NCBI RefSeq assembly: GCF_001286805.1
Contig: NZ_CXYV01000002.1
Coordinates: 868,001 to 932,000 of the forward strand
Reading direction: 5' to 3'
Length of the DNA stretch: 64,000 nt
Source of the DNA: Kallipyga gabonensis
GTDB lineage: Bacteria; Bacillota; Clostridia; Tissierellales; Peptoniphilaceae
Of the stretch, positions 25,475-34,131 are shown piece by piece. Position numbers and translations under genes: made by a program. Within the stretch, counting starts at the first letter, position 1; each line of letters begins with the position of its first letter. The notes under the pieces were generated by a model, which worked only from the letters and a program-made list of their open reading frames with translations, did not search any database and had not been told where the DNA came from.

Positions 25475-27775
25475 ATGTTTGAGGTATTAAAACGTGTCCA
25501 ACAATCCGAACATATCTATACCCTGGTTCTGCATGCTCCAAGGATCGCCCGTTCCTGCCTGCCCGGACAGTTTCTCATTGTCAGAGTTGACCGGTATGGG
25601 GAGAGAATTCCCCTGACAATCGCTGATTATGATCGGGATGGGGAGACAGTGACGGTAGCGGTTCAAGCTATCGGAAAATCAACACAAAAACTGGGCAAGG
25701 TCAAAGAAGGCGAATTCGTTGCTGATATTGTCGGTCCCCTGGGTCAACCCTCAGAGCTTGTGGAAAAAGATCCGGATGAGCTCAACCGGATGAAACTTTG
25801 CTTTATTGGCGGTGGTTTAGGTATTGCACCCGTATACCCCCAGGTCCGTTGGATGCATGAACGTGGTGTTAAAGTTGATGTCATCATGGGGGCCAGAACA
25901 GGAGACTTGATCTTCTGGGAAGAGAAAATGCGTGCCGTAGCGGATAATGTCTATGTAACGACGGATGATGGTACATATGGCAGGGAAGGCATGGTGACTA
26001 AGTGCCTTGAGGACCTGGTTAAAAATGAGGGGAAAGACTACCGGCATGTGGTCGTCATCGGTCCCATGATTATGATGAAGTTTGTCACCAAGCTTACGGA
26101 TGAAAAAGGGCTCAACATTCCCACTACCGTTTCCATGAATCCGATTATGGTCGATGGGACAGGAATGTGCGGTGCCTGTCGGCTGACCATTGGAAATGAA
26201 ACAAAGTTTGCTTGCGTAGACGGACCGGAGTTTGATGGCCATCTCGTTGACTTTGATGAAGCCCTCAAGCGGGCCCAGATGTATCGAACACTGGAAGGCC
26301 GGGCTGCCCTCCGTCTCCAGGACCGGGCAGAACTTGATCAAGACCACCATGGCCAGTGTTCCGATCAGGTTGCCAATGCGGAATTTGACCCCAATGTCCG
26401 CGTGCCGATTTCAGAACAGGACCCGCTGGAGAGATCCCAAAATTTTGATGAAGTGTGTCTGGGTTACACCAAGCAGGAAGCCATGTTGGAGGCTTCCCGG
26501 TGTTTTGAATGTAAGAAGCCCCGGTGTGTCGAAGGCTGTCCGGTAAGAATCAATATTCCCGGATTTATACGCGAAGTCAAAAAGGGGGATATAAAAGCGG
26601 CCTATAAGATTCTTTCGGCTTCAACTTCCTTGCCCGCTGTATGCGGACGGGTCTGTCCCCAGGAGGAACAATGTGAGGGTCCCTGTATTCGCGGCCTTAA
26701 AGGCCAGTCGGTGGCTATTGGAAAGCTGGAACGCTATGTGGCCGACTGGGCGAAAAGGCATGGGATCCATCCGGAACTGGATGAGGACATCAAGGACACC
26801 GGAAGGAAGGTGGCTATCATCGGGGCCGGACCTGCCGGTCTCGCCTGTGCTACGGATTTGGCTCGGATGGGCCACAAGGTAAAGGTCTTTGAATCCCTTC
26901 ATCTGGCCGGCGGAGTCCTCCAATATGGAATTCCGGAATTCCGTCTTCCCAAGGAGGAAGTGGTCAACTATGAGGTGGAAAATGTAGAACGCCTTGGGGT
27001 TGAAATTGAGAAAAATGTCCTGGTTGGACAGACCATTACCATTCCTCAGCTGATGGAGGAAGAGGGTTTCGATGCCGTTTTTATCGCCTCCGGGGCAGGC
27101 TTACCTCGTTTCATGAACATCCCGGGAGAGAACCTAAACGGTGTTTTATCAGCCAATGAGTACCTGACCCGAACCAACCTTATGCACGCCTTTGATAAGA
27201 AATATGACACCTCTGTCAACCGTGGAAACCGGGTTATCACGATTGGCGGCGGAAACGTGGCTATGGATGCAGCTCGTACCGCTCTCAGGTTGGGAGAAGA
27301 ATCAAGAATTGTTTACCGGAGATCGGATGCTGAGCTTCCTGCCCGACGGGAGGAAATTGAGCACGCTAAGGAAGAAGGGGTCATCTTCAACCTTCTCCAG
27401 AACCCTGTTGAAATCTATGGGGATGATCAAGGTTGGATCTCAGCGGTCAAATGCATCAAGATGGAATTGGGGCAACCGGATGAATCCGGCCGTCGTCGGC
27501 CCATTCCTATTGAAGGGTCTGAATTTGTGCTTCCTTGTGACACCTTGATTATGGCCCTGGGGACCAACGCCAATCCCCGAGCTACTCAGGGAATGGATGA
27601 TTTGGAAAAGAACCCTTGGAATGGGATCGTCATTGATGAAGAAACCGGTGCAACCAATATCCCCGGTGTCTTTGCCGGCGGTGATGCTGTGACAGGGTCT
27701 GCCACCGTCATCCTGGCCATGGGTGCCGGACGTCAGGCAGCGAAAGGAATCGATCGCTATCTAGCCGGCTTGTAG
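25475..27775 (+). CDS. Fused Nfn-type NADH-dependent ferredoxin:NADP oxidoreductase (NfnA-NfnB)
   Basis: A 766-residue fusion. Residues 1 to about 285 are a dihydroorotate-dehydrogenase-electron-transfer-like subunit: FAD-binding barrel, NAD domain (CFIGGGLGIAPVYPQ) and a [2Fe-2S] site GTGMCGACRLT...FACVDGPEF. The rest is like glutamate synthase small chain: a [4Fe-4S] site CFECKKPRCVEGCP, further Cys (CGRVCPQEEQCEGPC), FAD motif IIGAGPAGLA and NADPH motif ITIGGGNVAMDAA. NfnAB bifurcates electrons between NADH, ferredoxin and NADPH. It is normally two proteins; the fused form occurs in some Clostridia. Automatic annotation often calls it glutamate synthase, but no large GltB subunit is near. 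GTG/ATG choice: ATG 25475 after AAAAGGAGGAG. Confidence 0.88.
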   Translation: MFEVLKRVQQSEHIYTLVLHAPRIARSCLPGQFLIVRVDRYGERIPLTIADYDRDGETVTVAVQAIGKSTQKLGKVKEGEFVADIVGPLGQPSELVEKDPDELNRMKLCFIGGGLGIAPVYPQVRWMHERGVKVDVIMGARTGDLIFWEEKMRAVADNVYVTTDDGTYGREGMVTKCLEDLVKNEGKDYRHVVVIGPMIMMKFVTKLTDEKGLNIPTTVSMNPIMVDGTGMCGACRLTIGNETKFACVDGPEFDGHLVDFDEALKRAQMYRTLEGRAALRLQDRAELDQDHHGQCSDQVANAEFDPNVRVPISEQDPLERSQNFDEVCLGYTKQEAMLEASRCFECKKPRCVEGCPVRINIPGFIREVKKGDIKAAYKILSASTSLPAVCGRVCPQEEQCEGPCIRGLKGQSVAIGKLERYVADWAKRHGIHPELDEDIKDTGRKVAIIGAGPAGLACATDLARMGHKVKVFESLHLAGGVLQYGIPEFRLPKEEVVNYEVENVERLGVEIEKNVLVGQTITIPQLMEEEGFDAVFIASGAGLPRFMNIPGENLNGVLSANEYLTRTNLMHAFDKKYDTSVNRGNRVITIGGGNVAMDAARTALRLGEESRIVYRRSDAELPARREEIEHAKEEGVIFNLLQNPVEIYGDDQGWISAVKCIKMELGQPDESGRRRPIPIEGSEFVLPCDTLIMALGTNANPRATQGMDDLEKNPWNGIVIDEETGATNIPGVFAGGDAVTGSATVILAMGAGRQAAKGIDRYLAGL

Positions 27776-27793
27776 AGGATAATCATAGAGGTG

Positions 27794-27828
27794 GAAGGGA
27801 TAAGGCTTAGTCTTATCCCTTCTTTTTT
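27794..27828 (+). terminator. Terminator after the Nfn fusion gene
   Basis: GAAGGGATAAG (27794-27804) pairs with CTTATCCCTTC (27812-27822) around a seven-base loop, followed by six Ts. Confidence 0.93.
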
Positions 27829-27916
27829 ATGCCATAAAGACCTGGATCACTTTACCGTAATTATGGGAAACCTTCGGGACATGGGCCATGTTAGCATAGG
27901 CAAGAGAGGAGGAAGT

Positions 27917-28993
27917 ATGACCTATCAAATTGCCTTTATTGATCGAGATCGGTCTTATGCCCTGCGTTGTAAAGAGGGTTTGGAAGATAAGACGGACGGT
28001 CTCATGAAGATTCATTTTTTTTCCAGCTGGCAGCAAGTTAAGAATATGAAAGAGTTTTTTCATCCTGATTTAATTGTAGCGGATAGCCGCCCAGAAGATG
28101 ATCTTCTTTCGGATTTGCCCCTATGGCCCCTGTATTCAATGATGAATACGGAAGATGATGGAAACAAAACGGAACGGCCCGGTTTGGATCAAATCATCAC
28201 CTGTTTATGGACACCCAGGCCCGGAAGAGGCCCCGGAGAAATCTATCGCTACCAGGATTTGACCGGACTTCAGGAGGATCTTTTCCTCGCCCTGTCCTTT
28301 CAAGAGACTGGCGATAAGGTCAAAAAATCAAATAAACTCTCTCTTTTTCTGACGCCCTACAGGGATTTTCCGCTCTCTTCGCTTGCCCAGTCTTTTGCGG
28401 CCTACCAAGTTAACCGGGGGGAGAGGGTCTTCTATTGGAACAGGGATCCTCTTTTGGAAATGTCCTCCTCATCGAAAGAAAAATCCTGGTCCACCCTATA
28501 TCTAGGTCTTTTAAGCCAGAAGATGAATATTTCCCTGCGAATTAAAATGGCGGAATCTCTTGATCCACGTGGTTTTTCTTTTTTTCCTCCACCAAGGTCG
28601 CCGGGAGATGGATGGACATTAGGTGAGAGCGACCTCAAACTCGTGCTATCCTGTCTTCGGTCTGACTATGACCGGGTTGTTGTCGACTATCCCGGTCAAG
28701 CTTTTTGCTACGACAGCAAGACCTTTGGACAAGCGGATGCCTATCTCTGCCTTCTCGATCAAATCTCTTCCTCTAGCCTGGCAGCTTTGTTGGATGACTA
28801 TCTAAGAATCGGGCAAAGGCCCTATCTTATCGTGATAGGAAGAGAAAGTCAAAAGGAAAAAATGAAGATTGCTCGTGAGAAGGGGTTTAGGGCAAGCTGG
28901 ATTAATCCCTTTGAAAGATCAAAAGATAACTTATGGAAGGAGGTTGAAAATGACCTATTTGGGGGCTCAACTTTCCACGAGCGGAGGGGATAA
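27917..28993 (+). CDS. Degenerate CpaE/TadZ-like pilus localisation protein
   Basis: A 358-residue protein. The N-terminal 120 residues (YQIAFIDRDRSYALRCKEGL, then FFHPDLIVADSR) look like a receiver-type fold without usable phosphorylation residues. The C-terminal part (LSLFLTPYRDFPLSSLAQSF, then DYDRVVVDYPG and ADAYLCLLDQ) resembles the ParA/MinD-like ATPase of CpaE/TadZ, but the P-loop lysine motif is missing, so it probably does not hydrolyse ATP. TadZ proteins place the Tad machine in the cell. The start ATG 27917 follows GAGAGGAGG. It overlaps the FHA gene by 44 bases. The assignment rests on pattern and on the FHA neighbour and is moderate. Confidence 0.55.
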   Translation: MTYQIAFIDRDRSYALRCKEGLEDKTDGLMKIHFFSSWQQVKNMKEFFHPDLIVADSRPEDDLLSDLPLWPLYSMMNTEDDGNKTERPGLDQIITCLWTPRPGRGPGEIYRYQDLTGLQEDLFLALSFQETGDKVKKSNKLSLFLTPYRDFPLSSLAQSFAAYQVNRGERVFYWNRDPLLEMSSSSKEKSWSTLYLGLLSQKMNISLRIKMAESLDPRGFSFFPPPRSPGDGWTLGESDLKLVLSCLRSDYDRVVVDYPGQAFCYDSKTFGQADAYLCLLDQISSSSLAALLDDYLRIGQRPYLIVIGRESQKEKMKIAREKGFRASWINPFERSKDNLWKEVENDLFGGSTFHERRG

Positions 28994-30227
28994 ATCCGGT
29001 ATAGGCGATGAAAAAACCTATTGTTATCGCCTTGATATTCATGATGCTTTTGATCCTTTAGCCTTATCGATGCTGGAAAAAAATAAATTACACTATTTTA
29101 TTACGCCAAGCACTCAATGGATGGAAGAGGAGGTTATTCTTCGCTATCCTATTAAAGATGAACTGGAAAGTCTGGAAGGGGGAAGGATCTGGAAGAAAAA
29201 GGATTTTTTGGATTTTCTTGCTCACCTGGTTGCCGCCGGGAAAGAAGCTGAGGACTATCTTTTAGTGAAAAAGGATATTTCGTGGACGGACCGGTTGATT
29301 TTTTTGGGGGAAAAGGGTCCCAGGATCATCTATCTACCGGTAGCCTTATCTAACGAAAAGGCTCCATTAGACCGTTTTTTGAAGAAGATTATTGTAGAAG
29401 GACATTTCTCTAATGAAAATCTTGATTTTTTGCCGGATTTGATCGCTGTTATGGGGGAGAAAGATTTTTCCTTAACCCGGCTGGAGGAATTCCTGGCATC
29501 CTATTCTGAAGAAGAAAAAAATGGTCAAAAGGACGTCCTTTCCAGCCCTAAACGATTGAAAGAAGATTTCCAAGCTCAAGGGGGTCGCCATGCCGTGGAG
29601 AAAAAAACGGTTGAGGACAAGCAAAAGAATTTGGACAACCAAGCCCTTTTTCAGGACTATCCCTCTCCGGAAGAATTTATACAAAAAAAAGAATCTGTCA
29701 CAGATAAATCTCTAAACCATAAAGAGAAGCCATCTTTTTTTCAAGTCGACAGAAAGACGGACAACAAACAGGTTAATCCCGCCATAGCCAGGCCTGAGAG
29801 GATTTCTTTTTCCTATCTGATGTTTCACTTCTCTCTTGAAAACTGGAAAAGATACCGTCTGCAAAAGAAGAAAAAAGCGGAAGGACTTCCTGGAAAAATG
29901 GAGAAGATGGAAGGAGAGACAAAGTTACTAAAGGGGTCAGGTGCTTTTCTCTGGTGGGATAGAAAAAAACGGGCATTTCCCTTGGAAAGAGCTCCCTTTG
30001 GCTTGGGTTCGGGGGAAGAGGCAAGCCTCCAAGTGGAGAATCCTTATGTTTCCCGAAATCATGCACAAATCCTATATGAAAATGGGCAATACCTTCTGGT
30101 CGACTTAGGCTCATCCAATGGGACCTTCCTGGAAGGAAAAAAGCTGGACCCCGGTGAGAAAGCGGTACTCAAGGATCAAAACCATATCTCATTGGCAAAG
30201 GAGGAATTTATCTTCTTTTCTGCCTAG
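28950..30227 (+). CDS. DUF6382-like protein with C-terminal FHA domain
   Basis: A 425-residue protein. The C-terminal 90 residues are a clear FHA phosphothreonine-binding domain: FGLGSGEEASLQVENPYVSRNHAQILYENG with the Ser-Arg-Asn-His contact, then LVDLGSSNGTFLEGKKL. The N-terminal 200 residues (HDAFDPLALSMLEKNKLHYF and following) fit the DUF6382 type that accompanies Tad genes in Firmicutes. A polar, Lys-rich linker joins them; no membrane helix is obvious. The start ATG 28950 has GGAAGGAGG upstream. No Ser/Thr kinase gene is in the window, so the phosphoprotein partner is unknown. Confidence 0.72.
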   Translation: MTYLGAQLSTSGGDKSGIGDEKTYCYRLDIHDAFDPLALSMLEKNKLHYFITPSTQWMEEEVILRYPIKDELESLEGGRIWKKKDFLDFLAHLVAAGKEAEDYLLVKKDISWTDRLIFLGEKGPRIIYLPVALSNEKAPLDRFLKKIIVEGHFSNENLDFLPDLIAVMGEKDFSLTRLEEFLASYSEEEKNGQKDVLSSPKRLKEDFQAQGGRHAVEKKTVEDKQKNLDNQALFQDYPSPEEFIQKKESVTDKSLNHKEKPSFFQVDRKTDNKQVNPAIARPERISFSYLMFHFSLENWKRYRLQKKKKAEGLPGKMEKMEGETKLLKGSGAFLWWDRKKRAFPLERAPFGLGSGEEASLQVENPYVSRNHAQILYENGQYLLVDLGSSNGTFLEGKKLDPGEKAVLKDQNHISLAKEEFIFFSA

Positions 30228-30244
30228 TCCTCCTCCTTGTGAAG

Positions 30245-30284
30245 GGTCAATCCATGGTACACTAAATATCCAGGAGGATTGACC
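30245..30284 (+). promoter_or_regulatory. mutY promoter region with a 9-bp inverted repeat over the ribosome site
   Basis: GGTCAATCC (30245-30253) and GGATTGACC (30276-30284) are a perfect inverted repeat; the right arm overlaps the ribosome site GGAGG (30273-30277) and ends one base before ATG 30286. Between the arms lies an extended -10, TGG followed by TACACT (30255-30263). If transcription starts there the left arm is not in the mRNA, so the repeat would act at DNA level. Confidence 0.4.
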
Positions 30285-30285
30285 G

Positions 30286-31407
30286 ATGAATTTAACTCAA
30301 AAGCTATTAGACTGGTTTGATGTCCATCGCAGGACCCACCTTCCCTGGAGGGAAGATCCTAGCCCATATCATGTTTGGATTTCGGAAATCATGCTCCAGC
30401 AGACCCGAGTGGAGACAGTCATACCCTATTATGAGCGGTTTATGGACCGTCTTCCTTCCATTGAGGATCTTGCAGCAGTGGATGAAGATTCTCTTCTCAA
30501 ACTTTGGCAGGGTCTGGGTTATTATTCTCGAGCGAAAAATTTGAAAAAGGCTGCACAAATCATTCTTGACCAATATGAGGGGGATATTCCTCCTCAGTGG
30601 AAGGAATTAACAGCGCTACCCGGAATCGGTCCCTATACAGCCGGAGCCATTTTATCTATTGCTTTTCAGGAACCATATTTGGCACCGGACGGGAATCTAT
30701 ACCGAATTGGTGCACGGATGATTATGGAGGAAGAAGCGATTGAAAAGACCTCCAGCAAGCGGAGGGTGGAGAAGTTTTTGGAATCATTTTTTTCTGAGGA
30801 TCGTCCGGGAGATTTTAATCAGGCTCTTATGGATCTGGGTTCCGGCATTTGTTTGGCCAAAGGTGAGCCGCTTTGCCAAAGATGTCCACTTAATTCAGGC
30901 TGTCTGGCTTTTATGGAGGGAAGACAGGGTGAATTTCCCCGGCGGAAAGAAAAAAAGAATAGAAGAGAGAAAGAAAAGACCCTTCTTTTCATTCGAAGGG
31001 GGAAAGACGTTTTATTAGTTCGACGGCCCGGGAAAGGTCTTCTGGGCGGCTTATGGTCCTTGCCCATGATTGCCGGTCATTTAGGCGAAGAAGAAGTGGT
31101 GACCTGGATCGATGAACATTTGGGCGGCTCTTTTTCCTCCTATCTTGTCCGCTATAATGGGGCCTACCGCCATATTTTTTCCCATGTGGAATGGGATATG
31201 ATTTGTTACCTGTTGGATGATCCAAGGCCGGGTAAGTGTCTGGCGGGGGAGAGGGAGAGTGCTTTTCTGACGTATTCCGGAGAGGCCGGGGGCTTGGAGG
31301 CCTTTGATGAGGCGTTATGGGTGGGACCGGAGGACTTGGTCCGAAAATATTCCATTCCATCGGCCTTTCTTCCTTTCTTTACAGAGCGTGAAGTTGATGA
31401 GATATGA
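30286..31407 (+). CDS. mutY: A/G-specific adenine glycosylase
   Basis: A 373-residue base-excision enzyme that removes adenine opposite 8-oxoguanine. Catalytic Glu34 is in SEIMLQQT, the helix-hairpin-helix is LPGIGPYTAGAIL and Asp135 follows it in PDGNLYR. The [4Fe-4S] loop has Cys189, Cys197, Cys200 and Cys206. A C-terminal NUDIX-like domain that reads 8-oxoG starts near residue 235 (LLVRRPGKGLLGGLWSLPM). Length and order are normal. Confidence 0.95.
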   Translation: MNLTQKLLDWFDVHRRTHLPWREDPSPYHVWISEIMLQQTRVETVIPYYERFMDRLPSIEDLAAVDEDSLLKLWQGLGYYSRAKNLKKAAQIILDQYEGDIPPQWKELTALPGIGPYTAGAILSIAFQEPYLAPDGNLYRIGARMIMEEEAIEKTSSKRRVEKFLESFFSEDRPGDFNQALMDLGSGICLAKGEPLCQRCPLNSGCLAFMEGRQGEFPRRKEKKNRREKEKTLLFIRRGKDVLLVRRPGKGLLGGLWSLPMIAGHLGEEEVVTWIDEHLGGSFSSYLVRYNGAYRHIFSHVEWDMICYLLDDPRPGKCLAGERESAFLTYSGEAGGLEAFDEALWVGPEDLVRKYSIPSAFLPFFTEREVDEI

Positions 31408-31438
31408 CTTTTCCCCTAAGCACATTGTTTCCTCTTAT

Positions 31439-31447
31439 TGATATAAT
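31439..31447 (+). promoter_or_regulatory. Extended -10 promoter of pepF
   Basis: TGA followed by a consensus TATAAT (31442-31447), 53 bases before the gene; no good -35 box is seen. Confidence 0.5.
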
Positions 31448-31499
31448 AGGATAAAAGCACACGGGTAATTGTCACTCAGTTAATGGATAGGAGTCATCA

Positions 31500-33266
31500 A
31501 TGGAAGAAAAACAAAAAGACTTGCGTTGGACAATTTCGGATATGTACCAAAATGCCGACCTGGTAAGAGAGGATTTAGAAAAAGTTAGGGAAGGGATGGA
31601 AAAAATTCGATTCTTTTCTGAAGATCCGGGGACTCACATTAAGGAAATCTTTGATGCCATCAACCAATACATGAGAGTGGCTGAAAATGTCATCGTCTTT
31701 ACGAATATGCAGCAGGACCAGGATTCACGAGTCTCTTCAGCTCAGAAGCTCAATCAGGAGGCAATGACTGTTCTGACTGATTTTGATGCTTCCTTGTCCT
31801 TTTTCCGCCCTTACCTCCTTGGTCTAAATGAAGCTGAACAGGAGAAACTCCTGGATGATCCCGATCTGGCTCCCTACCATGAGAAACTTAAGCGGATCTT
31901 CCGATACAGCGAACATACATTAACTGCTGACCAGGAATTTATTCTTTCTAAGATATCCTTTTTGGAAGAAGCCCCCGAAAACATTTATTACTTCCTGACC
32001 AATGCCGATTTGACATTCCCTCCCCTGGAGAGTAAAGACGGAGAGAAGCTGACCGGGGAGAACTTTACCACTTTGGAACAGGATAGTGACCCCGCCGTCC
32101 GTAAGGAAGCTTTTGAGAATCTTTATTCCACCTTCAAAAAGTTTGGTAACACCATTTCAACCGCCTATTATAATAATGTAAAAGGATTAACCACTTTAGC
32201 CGGGATTAAACACTATGATTCTGCTCTCCAGATGGAGCTCTTTGACGATAATGTGGATCCCAAGGTTTATGATGCCCTGATTGAATCCATCCATAAGAAT
32301 ATGGATCTCATGCACCGCTATTATGCCAAGAAAAAAGAACTTTTAGGTCTGGATGAACAGCACATGTATGATGTCTACCTGCCCTTAGTCAAGGGGTCTT
32401 CCAAGACCTATACCTTTGAAGAAGCCAAAGAGGTTTGCATCGCTTCCGTTGCCCCCTTGGGGAAGGAATACCAGGATATTTACCGGTCAGCCTTTGAAGA
32501 CGGTTGGATTGACGTTTATCCCAGGGACGGAAAGAGGGGCGGAGCCTATTCTTCAGGTTCTTTCGACTCACAACCCTATATTCTGATGAATTTTACCGGA
32601 ACCCTGGATTCGGTCTTCACTCTTGCCCACGAGATGGGACACTCCATGCATTCCTATTTTGCAAAGAAGAATAACGACTTTCTCTATTACAATTACACGA
32701 TTTTTGCAGCGGAAACAGCCTCCACTTTCAATGAGAACCTCCTGCTCTATTATTTGATGGATCATGCAGAAACGGAAAGAGAAAAACAGGAGCTTCTTGC
32801 CCACCACTTGGATTCTTTTAAGTCGACTGTTTACCGACAAACCATGTTCGCAGAGTTTGAGAAGATTGTCCATGACCGTGTTGAAGCGGGTGAGGCATTG
32901 ACCCAGGAAGACTTTGATGAGATTTATAGCGATCTCAACAAAGCGTATTTCGGAGAAGCGATGATTTCCGACGATCTCATTGCTCATGAATGGATGAGGA
33001 TTCCTCATTTCTACTCCAATTTCTATGTCTATAAGTATGCCACCGGCTATTGTGCAGCCACGGCCCTGGCTCACAAGGTGATTAAAGAGGGGCAAAAAGC
33101 GGTAGATAATTATTATAAGTTCCTCAAAGACGGTGCTCATCACTTCCCCATCGACCAACTCAAGATGGCAGGAGTGGATATGTCAGATCCAAAATCGGTC
33201 GATTTGGCTTTGGATGTATTTAGAGGACTCGTTGACCAGCTGGAAGAAATTGATGAATTAGTCTAA
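31500..33266 (+). CDS. pepF: Oligoendopeptidase F
   Basis: A 588-residue cytoplasmic M3B zinc metallopeptidase that cuts short peptides. The zinc motif HEMGH is in TLAHEMGHSMHSYFAKKN, and the third ligand Glu lies in FAAETASTFNE about 25 residues later. The length, just under 600 residues, is typical. The start ATG 31500 has GGATAGGAG upstream. Together with the sulfoxide reductase and peptide-based fermentation genes elsewhere it fits an amino-acid-using anaerobe. Confidence 0.95.
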   Translation: MEEKQKDLRWTISDMYQNADLVREDLEKVREGMEKIRFFSEDPGTHIKEIFDAINQYMRVAENVIVFTNMQQDQDSRVSSAQKLNQEAMTVLTDFDASLSFFRPYLLGLNEAEQEKLLDDPDLAPYHEKLKRIFRYSEHTLTADQEFILSKISFLEEAPENIYYFLTNADLTFPPLESKDGEKLTGENFTTLEQDSDPAVRKEAFENLYSTFKKFGNTISTAYYNNVKGLTTLAGIKHYDSALQMELFDDNVDPKVYDALIESIHKNMDLMHRYYAKKKELLGLDEQHMYDVYLPLVKGSSKTYTFEEAKEVCIASVAPLGKEYQDIYRSAFEDGWIDVYPRDGKRGGAYSSGSFDSQPYILMNFTGTLDSVFTLAHEMGHSMHSYFAKKNNDFLYYNYTIFAAETASTFNENLLLYYLMDHAETEREKQELLAHHLDSFKSTVYRQTMFAEFEKIVHDRVEAGEALTQEDFDEIYSDLNKAYFGEAMISDDLIAHEWMRIPHFYSNFYVYKYATGYCAATALAHKVIKEGQKAVDNYYKFLKDGAHHFPIDQLKMAGVDMSDPKSVDLALDVFRGLVDQLEEIDELV

Positions 33267-33348
33267 AAGATATTGAACAGAACGACCCTGTTAAGCTAGC
33301 CTGTGTCTCTTGCCCTTTGAAGAAGGAATAATAATTAAGGAGGTAGTC

Positions 33349-34101
33349 ATGGGAGTAATGGACAATATTGCCGGCTTCTTTACCGGTGATAATAAAAAAG
33401 TGGAAAACCAGGTGCCTGATCGAGCATTTGCCTATATTGATGACTTGCTCACCGATGAAAAGATCGGGAATACTTTAGATAAAGTCTCTAAGGTTGTTCA
33501 GATGAAGGATTGGCTCTTCTTCCAAGGGGAGGGTGAAGGATATTTTCCTTACCGAAATGAGTCCCTGGAGAAGGCAATTTACGTTGGACAGGATGTGGAA
33601 GAAGCTGTTCGCTACATGAAGAATGGTGAAGGCTATGAGGGTGTTGACCTCAACGATGATGTTCTGAAAACTATCCTTACCCGCTTCCTATCCACAATTG
33701 ATGTCTATGAATTTACGGGTTTAGACTTTGATCTTCAAGGTCTATATCGAAAGGTATATTCCACACCTTCAGAAATGGTCAACTACATCATTGAGGAAAG
33801 ACAGGGAAAATTGGACCAGATGGCCCAGGACAGAGTTCAACTGGCCAGCCCCGACTTTGCTCGACGTCTCTATGAATATGATTTTCTCATTCAAAGAAAT
33901 GGTGAGAAGTCCATGGGGGATAGCAACCGCGTTAACGCCTATGCCAATGACCATGCCCAAGTTATCTTCGAGAACTTTATCAATAAAGCCGAGGAAGCTG
34001 TGAATGTTCCTGGTGAAGAGGATGGGGGTTTTACCCAGGTTGATCGTAATCTTGACTTCGGTAGTGATAATGGAAAGAGCAATGAAGAGGATCTTAAGTG
34101 A
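33349..34101 (+). CDS. Unrecognised acidic protein upstream of sortase B
   Basis: A 250-residue protein I cannot assign. It begins MGVMDNIAGFFTGDNKKVEN, has no signal peptide or membrane helix, and is rich in Asp, Glu and Tyr. Possible features are a helical middle (LKTILTRFLSTIDVYEFTGL) and a disordered acidic C-terminus (VNVPGEEDGGFTQVDRNLDF and beyond). There is no LPXTG or NPQTN-type sorting signal, so it is not a sortase substrate. The start ATG 33349 has a strong AAGGAGGT site; an earlier frame from 33310 is rejected. It is 30 bases before srtB and probably co-transcribed with it. Confidence 0.65.
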   Translation: MGVMDNIAGFFTGDNKKVENQVPDRAFAYIDDLLTDEKIGNTLDKVSKVVQMKDWLFFQGEGEGYFPYRNESLEKAIYVGQDVEEAVRYMKNGEGYEGVDLNDDVLKTILTRFLSTIDVYEFTGLDFDLQGLYRKVYSTPSEMVNYIIEERQGKLDQMAQDRVQLASPDFARRLYEYDFLIQRNGEKSMGDSNRVNAYANDHAQVIFENFINKAEEAVNVPGEEDGGFTQVDRNLDFGSDNGKSNEEDLK

Positions 34102-34131
34102 TAGAGTCCGCTGAATAAGAAGGAAAATCTG

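Noticed and set aside
25475-27775. Annotation of the 766-residue protein as dihydroorotate dehydrogenase subunit plus glutamate synthase
   Set aside because: No pyrimidine genes or GltB are adjacent; domain order and clusters match fused NfnA-NfnB better.
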